This document shows, in pieces, positions 1 to 8,547 of a stretch of DNA of 14,084 nucleotides. The notes beneath the pieces are model-generated. The model had not been told where the DNA came from. It saw only the letters and a list, made by a program, of their open reading frames with translations, and did not search any database. Made by a program: the position numbers and the translations under genes. How positions within the stretch are numbered: position 1 is the first letter of the stretch; each line of letters opens with the position of its first letter. The DNA is from Acidobacteriota bacterium (lineage in GTDB: Bacteria > Acidobacteriota > Vicinamibacteria > Vicinamibacterales > 2-12-FULL-66-21): contig JABFWM010000030.1 of assembly GCA_013362195.1 (NCBI GenBank), positions 1 through 14,084 on the forward strand. The letters are read 5' to 3'.

Positions 1-327
1 AGCATTCGCGACCTGCTGTCGAAAACGCTGGCGCTCGCGGAATATGACGTGGATCTCGCGCCCGACGGGCGCACCGCGCTCGAGCGGCTGCGCATCATCC
101 CCTACGATTTACTGATTACCGACCTGAAGATGCCGGGCGTGGACGGCATGGCGGTCATCCGCGAAGCGCGGCGCCTGAAGGCCGACCTCCCAGTCATCAT
201 CATCACCGGCTATTCGACCGAGGCGAGCGCCATCGAAGCGGTCAACCTCGGGGTGTCCGGTTACCTCACCAAGCCGTTCCGCGTCCCGAAAGTCCTCGCC
301 ACCGCCGCCAAGGCGCTCGGCGAATAG
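1..327 (+). CDS. Response regulator receiver protein, CheY-like (5' end outside window)
   Basis: Reading frame 1 is open from the first base to TAG at 325-327, giving the last 108 residues of a receiver (REC) domain. The probable phospho-acceptor is the Asp of LITDLKMPG (codon 41 of the visible part). The conserved Thr follows in IIITGYST, and the conserved Lys is in LTKPF (codon 91). The protein stops within about 15 residues of that Lys, so no output domain follows. It is either a stand-alone receiver or the C-terminal receiver of a longer protein, since the N-terminus is missing. It would accept phosphate from a histidine kinase in the cytoplasm. The kinase is not visible, and the kinase at 8730 has its own partner. 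The family call is secure; its role is unknown. Confidence 0.9.
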   Translation, partial: SIRDLLSKTLALAEYDVDLAPDGRTALERLRIIPYDLLITDLKMPGVDGMAVIREARRLKADLPVIIITGYSTEASAIEAVNLGVSGYLTKPFRVPKVLATAAKALGE

Positions 328-388
328 TCGTTTTTCCCCAGCATTTCAGCGGTCCGGTCCGGCGCCCGCGCCAGCGCCGCTGGACGAC

Positions 389-417
389 TTGACTCCCCGT
401 TACGGTCGAGCTACACT
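389..417 (+). promoter_or_regulatory. Candidate sigma-70 promoter for the HTH/subunit operon
   Basis: TTGACT (389-394) and TACACT (412-417) are separated by exactly 17 nt, which places a start near 424 and gives a leader of about 70 nt before the ATG at 493. The -10 box matches the consensus at 4 of 6 positions. The stretch 400-490 is visibly more AT-rich than its surroundings, as expected of a promoter region. TTGACG occurs twice more, at 419-424 and 449-454, so the real -35 box could be one of those. No good -10 box lies at the right distance from either. Confidence 0.45.
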
Positions 418-431
418 CTTGACGTTGTTGT

Positions 432-463
432 CATATAGAGTTCTTTACTTGACGAGCTATATG
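432..463. promoter_or_regulatory. Inverted repeat CATATAG-N18-CTATATG, possible operator
   Basis: CATATAG at 432-438 is repeated as its exact reverse complement CTATATG at 457-463. The half-sites are 25 bp centre to centre, about two and a half helical turns. The dyad lies just downstream of the candidate promoter and upstream of the HTH gene at 493, a normal place for an autoregulatory site. The 7-bp arms are short, so chance cannot be excluded in this AT-rich patch. Confidence 0.35.
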
Positions 464-492
464 GTCCCACTGGATGACAAGAGAGTCACGCA

Positions 493-702
493 ATGTTCAG
501 CAACACCGCTCGTGAGCTCGAGGCGTTTCTTACCACCGAGGAGGTCCTCAGCTATTTGAAGATCACTCCGCGGACGATTTACCGGTTGATTCGCAGCGGC
601 GAACTCCCGGCCGTCCGCATCGGACGGCAGTGGCGGTTTCGGCGCGCGGATCTCGACCAGTGGCTCGAGCGCCAGCGCGCGTTTTCGGCGACCTCGGCGT
701 AA
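493..702 (+). CDS. Small excisionase-type (HTH_17) DNA-binding protein
   Basis: This 69-residue protein consists almost entirely of one winged helix-turn-helix of the excisionase/MerR-like HTH_17 type. The pattern runs LTTEEVLSYLKI (residues about 13-24), then TPRTIYRLIRSGELPAVRIG, then the wing QWRFRRADLDQWLE. There is no effector domain. The ATG at 493 is supported by GAGAG at 481-485, 7 nt upstream. Proteins of this type bind DNA as small transcriptional regulators or as recombination directionality factors. No phage or integrase gene is adjacent, so a regulatory role is more likely. It lies 39 nt ahead of subunit A in the same direction and is probably the first gene of that operon. The dyad at 432-463 may be its site, which is inference. 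Confidence 0.85.
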   Translation: MFSNTARELEAFLTTEEVLSYLKITPRTIYRLIRSGELPAVRIGRQWRFRRADLDQWLERQRAFSATSA

Positions 703-707
703 CCAAC

Positions 708-724
708 CTTCCGCGACGCGGAAG
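708..724 (+). promoter_or_regulatory. Intercistronic hairpin before subunit A
   Basis: CTTCCGC (708-714) and GCGGAAG (718-724) form a perfect 7-bp, GC-rich stem with a GAC loop. It sits between the HTH stop codon (702) and the ribosome-binding site of subunit A (GGAG at 732-735). It has no T-tract, so it is not a typical terminator. It could stabilise or process the downstream mRNA, or partly attenuate transcription. Confidence 0.4.
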
Positions 725-741
725 CGCAGATGGAGCGAGTC

Positions 742-1236
742 ATGAAGAAGGCAGTCTGGACAGCAGCGGCAGCGGCGGCGGCGCTCTTTCTTTCAGCGCC
801 GGCCTTCGCGCAGACCACGGACAGCAAAACGGTCACCGTCAGCACGACCGTCAACGCGCGCGCGAAGCTGACGCTCGGGACCAATGCCCTCACCTTCGCG
901 GATGCCGATCCCGACACGTCGGCCGTGCTGACGGCCTCGGCGTTATCGGTTGACGTCAAGGCCCGCACCACCGCGGCCGGTACCGTCACGCTGACGGTCT
1001 CCGCGCCCGACATGACGGGCACGGGCGGCACCATCGGCATCGCGGCGCTGAAATGGACGTCGACGGGCACGAACTTCGTGACCCCCGGAACGATGAGCAC
1101 CACGGCGGTCTCGGTGGGATCGTGGACCGGCTCGGGCAACCAGACCGGCACCCAGACCTATACGCTGGCCAACTCGTGGAGCTACAACACCGGCGGCTAC
1201 AGCACGACCGTCACCTACACGCTGACCGCGCCGTAA
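742..1236 (+). CDS. Secreted pilin-like beta-sandwich protein, subunit A
   Basis: This 164-residue exported protein starts MKKAVWT, followed by a poly-Ala/Leu core and a signal peptidase I site after about residue 23 (APAFA-Q). ATG 742 is preferred over ATG 730 because GGAG at 732-735 lies 6 nt upstream of it. The mature part is short, rich in Thr, Ser, Val and Gly, Cys-free and made of predicted beta strands. It shares with B and C a motif FADADPD, a middle ALKWTSTG, the motif VGSWTGSG, and the C-terminal strand pattern NSWSYNTGGYS ending in TLTAP. The style recalls spore-coat-U/DUF4402 fimbrial-type proteins, but I cannot assign a named family. As the first structural gene before B, C and a chaperone, it is the best candidate for a major fibre subunit (inference). 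Confidence 0.8.
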   Translation: MKKAVWTAAAAAAALFLSAPAFAQTTDSKTVTVSTTVNARAKLTLGTNALTFADADPDTSAVLTASALSVDVKARTTAAGTVTLTVSAPDMTGTGGTIGIAALKWTSTGTNFVTPGTMSTTAVSVGSWTGSGNQTGTQTYTLANSWSYNTGGYSTTVTYTLTAP

Positions 1237-1268
1237 CCGATAAGCTGACCGGAGCTGTCCGCCCGGTC

Positions 1269-1760
1269 ATGTTCGCGGTTCGCGCCATCCTGCTCGCTCT
1301 CGTCGTCTGGACCGCCGCCTGGCCGGCGGTGGCCCAGACGTCGACCGCCACCCTTTCCGCCGACATCAGGCCGCTCGCCAAGCTGACGCTCTCCACTTCC
1401 AGCGTGTCGTTCCCGGACGCCGACCCCGACATCGTCGCGCAGGTTCCAGCGCTCGGTGGCCCGATCACCATCATCGCCAAGAGCCGGGCCACGGCGGGGG
1501 CGCAGGTCGTCCTCACCGTCGCTTCGAGCGACAACCTCCGGTCCGGCGTACAGGTAATCACCGCCTCCGCGATCACGTGGACGGCAACTGGCGCCGGCTT
1601 CGTGTCCGGTGCGCTCAGCGCCACGACGCCCGTCATGGTCGGTCAGTGGACGGGGTCCGGGACCTACGCCGGCACGCAGCAGCTGCTGTTTCGGAACCTG
1701 TGGAGTTACGCGACGGGCACCTATACGGCGTCGCTCGTGTACACCTTGACGGCCCCATGA
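1269..1760 (+). CDS. Secreted pilin-like beta-sandwich protein, subunit B
   Basis: This 163-residue exported paralogue of A begins 32 nt after the A stop codon. It opens with MFAVRAILLALVVW and has a likely cleavage site at PAVA-Q (about residue 23). The mature chain keeps the family landmarks: AKLTLSTSSVSFPDADPD, AITWTATG, VGQWTGSG, NLWSYATGTYTASL and a terminal TLTAP. No Cys is seen. ATG 1269 is chosen because the signal peptide begins there. A GGAG lies at 1251-1254, 14 nt upstream, so the Shine-Dalgarno spacing is loose and translation may depend partly on coupling to A. The alternating hydrophobic last strand and the common N-terminal strand resemble subunits that polymerise by strand exchange, but this is only architectural analogy. 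Its stop codon overlaps the start of C. Confidence 0.8.
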   Translation: MFAVRAILLALVVWTAAWPAVAQTSTATLSADIRPLAKLTLSTSSVSFPDADPDIVAQVPALGGPITIIAKSRATAGAQVVLTVASSDNLRSGVQVITASAITWTATGAGFVSGALSATTPVMVGQWTGSGTYAGTQQLLFRNLWSYATGTYTASLVYTLTAP

Positions 1761-2284
1761 CGACTCGGTCCGCGCGAGCGTTGCGCCGCCTCCTCCTGTT
1801 TCACGCGCGTGGGATGGTCGGCATCCGTCCGTGTGACGGGCTGCGCGCCGCCGCCGCCGCGCTTGTGCTGGTGTGGCCGGCGAGCGCCGCCGCGCAGCGC
1901 CTCGAGCTCTCCGTTTCGCCCGCCGCGATCGTCTTTCCGTCGGCCGATCCCGACGTCAGCCCGACGATCGCCGCGGCCCCGGTGGTGGTCGGCATTCGCA
2001 TCCGTCAGAGCCTGGGACCCTGGCAACTGACCGTCCTGGCCAACGGAGACCTCATGTCGGGCAGCGATACGGTCGATATTACGAGCGTTACCTGGACCGC
2101 GACCCCGGTGCCGCCGTTTCAGAATGGCACCGTGAGTCGCACCGTGGCACAGCGGATGGCTTCCGGAGCCGGGACCGTCAACCCGACCCAGAACGGATCC
2201 GTCACGTTTCGACTGGCGAACTCATGGAACTACAACGCCGGCACCTACACGCAAACGCTCGTGTTCACGCTCTCCGCGCCGTGA
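1757..2284 (+). CDS. Secreted pilin-like beta-sandwich protein, subunit C
   Basis: This is the third paralogue, 175 residues if started at ATG 1757, whose ATGA overlaps the stop codon of B. That start gives a long leader of about 47 residues, with cleavage near ASAAA-Q. ATG 1814 (MVGIRPCDGLR) would give a normal leader of about 28 residues and is a real alternative. The mature chain shows IVFPSADPD, SVTWTATP and the C-terminal block LANSWNYNAGTYTQTLVF with a final TLSAP. The WTGSG motif is degraded: the corresponding stretch reads MASGAGTVNPTQNG. C therefore diverges most in the centre, as a minor or tip subunit might. It is translationally coupled to both B and the chaperone gene. Confidence 0.78.
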   Translation: MTTRSARALRRLLLFHARGMVGIRPCDGLRAAAAALVLVWPASAAAQRLELSVSPAAIVFPSADPDVSPTIAAAPVVVGIRIRQSLGPWQLTVLANGDLMSGSDTVDITSVTWTATPVPPFQNGTVSRTVAQRMASGAGTVNPTQNGSVTFRLANSWNYNAGTYTQTLVFTLSAP

Positions 2285-3063
2285 CGGCGTCGGCGGTGCT
2301 GGTGATGGCGGCGCCGCTGTCGGCGCAGACGTCCGTCGAAGTCTCGCCCCTGCGCGTCGAACTGAAGTCCGCGCCGGGTGGCAGCACCACCCAGGCCATA
2401 ACGGTGAACAACACCGGCACGGAGCCGGTACGCGTGCGCGCGACGCTCTCGGATTGGCATCTGGCGCGTGACGGGTCGCCGCAGTTCGTGGAAGCGGAAA
2501 ATGCGCGGTATTCCGCGACGGCGTGGATTCGCCTCGCGCCGCCCGAACAGGTGATCGAGGCGGGGAAAGAAGGCACCGTCCGCTTCACGCTGGCGATTCC
2601 CGCCGATACGGAGCCCGCCGGGTATCGCACCAGCATCCTGTTCGAATTTGGTCCGGCGTCGGGCGGCGCCGTCGCGGCCCGCACGATGGCCGTGAGGAGC
2701 CGCATCGCCACGCTCATCTACGCCAACGTCGGCGAGCCGCCGGCCGCCGTGGAACTGACCGATCTGCGATCGCGCGTCACGCCCGGACAACCGCCCCAGA
2801 TCGTCGCGGTGCTGAAGAACACGAGCCGGCGCACCGTCCGCACGCGCGGCACGCTCACGCTCTATGACAAAAGCGGCGCGGCGGTGAGCGAGTCCGTGGT
2901 GCCGGACGTGCCGGTGCTGCCGGAGTCGGAACGCGAGATTGCCATTCCGGCGGTCAATGCCGACAAGCCGTCGCCGCCGCCGGGTGAGTATCGCGTGGAA
3001 GTCAAGATCGACGCCGGACTGCCGGCGTTGATCGTTGGCGAGACCACGCTGAAGGTGTCCTGA
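2281..3063 (+). CDS. PapD-like periplasmic chaperone
   Basis: This 260-residue protein starts at GTG 2281, overlapping the stop codon of C (GTGA). It has a short hydrophobic leader (ASAVLVMAAPLSAQ) lacking the usual basic N-region, so the exact start is less certain. The N-terminal domain follows the pilus-chaperone pattern. SPLRVEL comes near residue 20. Next is AWIRLAPPEQVIEAGKEGTV, which is like the P-x-x-x-x-L-x-P-G segment of PapD. The strand pattern TEPAGYRTSILFEF and RIATLIY follow. A second Ig-like domain (from about residue 155) contains VLKNTSRRTVRTRG. Such chaperones hold secreted subunits in the periplasm by donating a strand and deliver them to an outer-membrane pore. The neighbours, three subunit-like genes and a barrel gene, fit that role. 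The fold-level call is fairly secure; the clients are inferred. Confidence 0.8.
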   Translation: MTASAVLVMAAPLSAQTSVEVSPLRVELKSAPGGSTTQAITVNNTGTEPVRVRATLSDWHLARDGSPQFVEAENARYSATAWIRLAPPEQVIEAGKEGTVRFTLAIPADTEPAGYRTSILFEFGPASGGAVAARTMAVRSRIATLIYANVGEPPAAVELTDLRSRVTPGQPPQIVAVLKNTSRRTVRTRGTLTLYDKSGAAVSESVVPDVPVLPESEREIAIPAVNADKPSPPPGEYRVEVKIDAGLPALIVGETTLKVS

Positions 3064-3067
3064 GCGC

Positions 3068-5641
3068 GTGCGCGCGCTGACCGCTTCGTTGATGGCGGCG
3101 CTGGCCGCATCGACAGCTGCCGCCGGTCAGCAACAAGGGTCCATCCAGCTCTCCACCGAAACGCAACTGATCCAGGGCGACGGGCTGCGGAAAGGCACGG
3201 AGTCCGGTTTCGAGCCCGACTTCGGCGTGTCGCTGCTGCAGCCCGGCTCGCAGTTCGGGCAGCTCCAGATGGAAGTGCGGGGCACGCGCCGCGGCGATCT
3301 GATGCATCTCGGTCGGACGTTCCTGGCCGTCCGCGACGCCAGGGCGCACGGCGCGACCTGGACGCTGGAAGCGGGCGATCTCTACACCGGTCCCGCGCTG
3401 GCCGATTATCAGTTCTCGAATCTCAGCGCCGCCTCGATCACCTTCAGCGGCGGCGCGGCCACGGCGCGAACGCCGCGCACGACGACCCAGGTGATCGGCG
3501 GCCGCTCGAGCGCGTGGCGGAACATCTTCGGCACCGATCCGGATACGCTCGGACAGTCGCTCGCGATCGTTCGCACGCGCGTGCAGGACACCCCGCGGCT
3601 GCAGCTCAATGGACGCATCGCCCGCGTCCGCACGTGGGACGTCAAAGAATTCACGCGCACGATCGACGGCAGCGAGGAGGCGGGCGGCGGGGCGCGCTTC
3701 GCCCTCACGCCATCGGTGCAGCTCGTCGGCGACAGCGCATTCGTGCGCTACCGCGCCACCGGAACGCGGACGTGGAAGAGCGACGCGTCCTATCTCGCCG
3801 GCGCACACGTGCTCCTCGCCCGCGGCTGGGTGCAGGTGAACGCGTCGCGCTTCTCGCCCGGCGAACTGCCGGTACTCAACGCGTCGCTGCAGGATCGGCA
3901 GGGCCTGTTCGCGGCCGCCGAGTACGACGTGCTCCCGCGAGTCCGCCTGTTCGGCGGCTGGGAATCGATCGACACCAACATCAATGCTGCGGGCACCTCG
4001 CTGCTGCGGCCGCGCGGCGAGGCGGATCGCGGATTCGGCGGGGTACGCCTGCGCGCCGGGACGCGATCTCTCTTCAGCCTGCGCGTCGAGGATGGAGGCC
4101 GCGTCTCGCATCCGGTCGTGTCGCCGCTCGCGGAGGCGCGGCTCTCCCGGACCACGAGCGACACCGGCGTGATCTCCGCCGAGTGGCAGTCTACCGTGCA
4201 CGGCGTGACCGCCTTCGCCCGCTACACCCGCCGCGAAAACATCGATTCGGCGTTCGCCACGTCGACCTTCACGCAGCACGACAGCGCCGGGCAGGTGTTC
4301 GCCACCGTCTCGCAGCGCACGCAGCTGTTCGGGGTGGCGACGTTGACGACGCAGCACGCGAAATCCGGCGAAGGCACCACGTACCTCCAGATCAGCGGCG
4401 GCGGTCAGCAGCAGGTGTTCCGCCAGGCCCTGTGGTTGCGCGTCGAAGGCACCGCCAGCCGCAACCGCGATCTGCTCAGCGGACTGATGGCGCCGCGCAA
4501 TGCGTTGAACGTCGGGCTCAATGGGCAGATCACGACTCACACCACCGTCGGACTCAACGTGTACGTGGACCGCGCGCCGATGGGACTGCCGTCGGAGGGC
4601 AACGGCTGGCTCACACGTTCGACGCTGCGCATCGTCCACAACATTCCGACCGGGTCGGTGCGGGTCGCGAGCGCGACGTCTGTCGGTGCGCGCGCCGCCC
4701 GCGGCACGGGATCGGTGCTCGGCAGCGTCTTCGCCGACTGGAACGGAAACGGTCAGCCGGACCCGGGTGAAGAGACGCTCGCCGGCATTCCGGTGGCGCT
4801 CGGATCGCTCTCGCATGTCACGACCGCGCGCGACGGGCAGTTCGCGTTCCTGAACGTTCCCGCGGGGACCGAACACGTGCGCCTCGATCTGAACGCGCTG
4901 CCGGTCGATTTCGATCCGCCGGCGGCCAGCGATGTCACGGTCGAACTGCTGCGCGGCGATACGCGTCGCGTGGCGTTCGGACTGCTTCCGCTCGGTGCGA
5001 TCCGCGGCCGCGTGATCGAAGACGCCAACCGGAACGGCCAGCTCGATCCCGGCGAGCCGCCGATCGATGGCGCGGTGCTGACGCTCGACGGCGGACAGCG
5101 ATCGGAACGCGTGCGCAAAGGCGCGTTCCGGTTCGACAGCGTCCGCAGCGGCGATCACCGGATCGAGTTGCTGCGCGAGTCGCTGCCCGAAGGATCGGTC
5201 ATTGTCGGCGCCGCGGAACGGCCCCTCGCGATCACCCGCGCGCAGCCGCAGACCGAGCTCGTGTACCTCGTGTCGATCGAGAAGCGGCCTGAAGTACGAA
5301 AAGTGTTTCCGCCGCGGGGCGGTGGCGGCGCGGCGCCGCCCGGCGCTCGCTCCGCTCCTGCTGCGCCCGCCGCAAAGAGCACGGCCGCCGCGAAACGCCC
5401 GACGATCACCTACACGGTGCAGGTCGCCGCCCTGACAGACGCCGCACGCGCACGCGCGATGGTGGAGGACCTCAAAGCGCTCGGCTTCGCTGCCTATCTG
5501 CTGCCGCCGTCACCCGGTACGCCCCGGGATCCGTACCGCGTACGGGTGGGCCAGTATTCAACGCGCGCGGCCGCGGGGCGCGTCGCCACGCGTCTCGAGG
5601 CGCAACTCGGCATCAAGTTGTGGGTGACGCGGGGGAACTGA
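3068..5641 (+). CDS. Outer-membrane barrel protein with SdrD_B-like and SPOR domains (usher-like candidate)
   Basis: This 857-residue protein starts at GTG 3068, 4 nt after the chaperone stop codon, with a short leader ending near ASTAAAG. Residues about 25-545 are a long series of alternating amphipathic strands rich in Arg, Thr and aromatic residues, typical of a large outer-membrane beta barrel. Two SdrD_B/carboxypeptidase-regulatory-like domains follow. Each starts with a calcium-loop motif: DWNGNGQPDPGEE at 557-569 and DANRNGQLDPGEP at 652-664. A Gly/Pro/Ala linker (about 735-778) leads to a SPOR domain at 780-857 (YTVQVAAL, then RVRVGQYSTRAAAGRV). SPOR domains bind denuded peptidoglycan glycan strands. 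Gene order suggests an usher-like exporter for A-C. No classical PapC-type usher motif is recognised, so it could instead be a cell-wall-anchored porin. A 10-bp stem-loop follows. Confidence 0.75.
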   Translation: MRALTASLMAALAASTAAAGQQQGSIQLSTETQLIQGDGLRKGTESGFEPDFGVSLLQPGSQFGQLQMEVRGTRRGDLMHLGRTFLAVRDARAHGATWTLEAGDLYTGPALADYQFSNLSAASITFSGGAATARTPRTTTQVIGGRSSAWRNIFGTDPDTLGQSLAIVRTRVQDTPRLQLNGRIARVRTWDVKEFTRTIDGSEEAGGGARFALTPSVQLVGDSAFVRYRATGTRTWKSDASYLAGAHVLLARGWVQVNASRFSPGELPVLNASLQDRQGLFAAAEYDVLPRVRLFGGWESIDTNINAAGTSLLRPRGEADRGFGGVRLRAGTRSLFSLRVEDGGRVSHPVVSPLAEARLSRTTSDTGVISAEWQSTVHGVTAFARYTRRENIDSAFATSTFTQHDSAGQVFATVSQRTQLFGVATLTTQHAKSGEGTTYLQISGGGQQQVFRQALWLRVEGTASRNRDLLSGLMAPRNALNVGLNGQITTHTTVGLNVYVDRAPMGLPSEGNGWLTRSTLRIVHNIPTGSVRVASATSVGARAARGTGSVLGSVFADWNGNGQPDPGEETLAGIPVALGSLSHVTTARDGQFAFLNVPAGTEHVRLDLNALPVDFDPPAASDVTVELLRGDTRRVAFGLLPLGAIRGRVIEDANRNGQLDPGEPPIDGAVLTLDGGQRSERVRKGAFRFDSVRSGDHRIELLRESLPEGSVIVGAAERPLAITRAQPQTELVYLVSIEKRPEVRKVFPPRGGGGAAPPGARSAPAAPAAKSTAAAKRPTITYTVQVAALTDAARARAMVEDLKALGFAAYLLPPSPGTPRDPYRVRVGQYSTRAAAGRVATRLEAQLGIKLWVTRGN

Positions 5642-5655
5642 GACGCTTCGTCCGC

Positions 5656-5685
5656 CGCCGTAGCGCGTCGCCGGTCGCTACGGCG
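5656..5685. terminator. Inverted repeat between convergent genes, possible bidirectional terminator
   Basis: CGCCGTAGCG (5656-5665) and CGCTACGGCG (5676-5685) form a perfect 10-bp stem with a 10-nt loop. It starts 15 nt after the barrel gene stop codon and contains the stop codon of the convergent gene (TAG on the minus strand, 5680-5678). No T-run follows on either strand, so termination by this hairpin alone is uncertain. Confidence 0.5.
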
Positions 5686-6154
5686 TGCTCAGCACGAACC
5701 TGACCGGGACCACGTAGCTGCCGACGCTGTCGGCGTGCAGGGTGAACCGGACGCGGCCGTGCCTCAGGCCGCTGCCCTGCCAGCGGCCCGCGACCACCGG
5801 CGTGCCGCTCAGCACGCCCGCGACGGTGCCGTCGCCCTCGCCCTCGAAGGTGATCGAGGGTTCGACGCCGGCCGCGCCGTCCGCCATCGATCGCTGCGGC
5901 TCGACCGTGAGCATCACGTCGCCGCCGCGCGGCACGCGGGCGCCGGCGCTGAATTCGACGGCCGCCGTTGCCGGCGCGCCCGTTCCGGCACCATCGAACT
6001 GCAGCACGTCAGTCGACACTCTCAGTGACGTGCGCGACGCCACATCGACGCTGACCGTCACCGATGCGGTCGCGGTGGCGCCGGCTCGCACCGGCGCGGC
6101 GACGCAGACGACGATGGCGGCGGCGGACGCGAGGATCGCAGGGAGCGTGCGCAT
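5678..6154 (-). CDS. Secreted beta-sandwich protein, diverged fourth subunit (D)
   Basis: This 158-residue protein starts at ATG 6154. It has a signal peptide MRTLPAILASAAAIVVCVAAPVRA and a Cys-free, strand-rich mature chain. Its C-terminal half retains the pattern of A-C: GTPVVAGRWQGSGLRHGRVRF, then VGSYVVPVRFVLSTP at the end. The ADPD motif is replaced by FDGAGTG, and Arg and Glu are more common, so it is clearly diverged. No strong Shine-Dalgarno sequence precedes the ATG. It is a single gene convergent with the operon, so it has its own promoter, which I could not identify. It may be a minor, alternative or adhesin-type subunit using the same chaperone and barrel, or an unrelated spore-coat-U-like protein. 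Relatedness rests on motif spacing, not on an alignment score. Confidence 0.7.
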   Translation of the reverse strand: MRTLPAILASAAAIVVCVAAPVRAGATATASVTVSVDVASRTSLRVSTDVLQFDGAGTGAPATAAVEFSAGARVPRGGDVMLTVEPQRSMADGAAGVEPSITFEGEGDGTVAGVLSGTPVVAGRWQGSGLRHGRVRFTLHADSVGSYVVPVRFVLSTP

Positions 6155-6320
6155 TGCTGGGGTCCGGTGATCCTAGAGGCGTGCCGGCCGTTCTCCTAGG
6201 TCTTGAACGACACGGCGCGATGGACCAGAAGCGCGCATTTGCAGCCAGAAACGGGCGGGACCGATCGGCGGCCGCGGTTATGGACGGGCTCTGCACGGCC
6301 GCGCGCGGCGTGCGCCCGTG

Positions 6321-6329
6321 TGTTAAAAT
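6321..6329 (+). promoter_or_regulatory. Extended -10 promoter for the ABC-F gene
   Basis: TGTTAAAAT at 6321-6329 is a TG-N-TAAAAT extended -10 element. It is conspicuous in otherwise GC-rich sequence, and the hexamer matches TATAAT at 5 of 6 positions. No -35 box is visible 17 nt upstream, which is acceptable for extended -10 promoters. Transcription would start near 6336, giving a leader of about 77 nt. Apart from this element, the 258-nt gap 6155-6412 holds no gene or clear repeat. Confidence 0.5.
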
Positions 6330-6412
6330 CGCACTACTGTGCGGCTCTAACCGGTTGAAAGTGCGCGGTTTGGCGCAACTGCTCGGCCGCGCCGCCGCCG
6401 ACCACCACTTCC

Positions 6413-8437
<2,025 letters not shown>

Positions 8438-8507
8438 TCGTGCATCAGATCTGTTAGCAGCCCATCAGGGCGTCCTTCTATATTCCCCGCCAATTTCCAC
8501 ACAATTT

Positions 8508-8529
8508 CGCAGATTCGCTCGTTACTGCG
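8508..8529. promoter_or_regulatory. Dyad CGCAG-N12-CTGCG upstream of the sigma-54 site
   Basis: CGCAG (8508-8512) and CTGCG (8525-8529) are inverted. Two further CG pairs in the centre keep the symmetry, giving the pattern CGCAGnnnCGnnCGnnnCTGCG. It ends 4 nt before the -24 element at 8534. That is closer than usual for an NtrC-type enhancer, so it may be an operator of another kind or chance. Confidence 0.25.
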
Positions 8530-8533
8530 GAGG

Positions 8534-8547
8534 GGCACGTCCTTTGC
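8534..8547 (+). promoter_or_regulatory. Candidate sigma-54 (-24/-12) promoter
   Basis: GGCACG-TCCT-TTGC at 8534-8547 matches the core of the sigma-54 consensus TGGCACG-N4-TTGC, with the invariant GG and GC exactly 10 nt apart. Only the T before the GG differs. The start would be near 8559, about 170 nt before the kinase ATG. Because the second gene of the unit is a sigma-54 activator, positive autoregulation is plausible. The same bases also form a 7-bp hairpin (AGGGGCA 8531-8537 with TGCCCCT 8545-8551), which may be coincidental. Confidence 0.55.

Noticed and set aside
371..383. Terminator after the receiver gene (CCAGC-GCC-GCTGG)
   Set aside because: Only a 5-bp stem with a 3-nt loop and no T-tract. 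Too weak to call.
3002..5158. A 718-codon open frame on the minus strand opposite the barrel gene
   Set aside because: Its product is Arg/His/Ala-rich with no recognisable domain. It is a typical shadow of a GC-rich coding strand, and the plus-strand protein has signal, barrel, SdrD_B and SPOR features.
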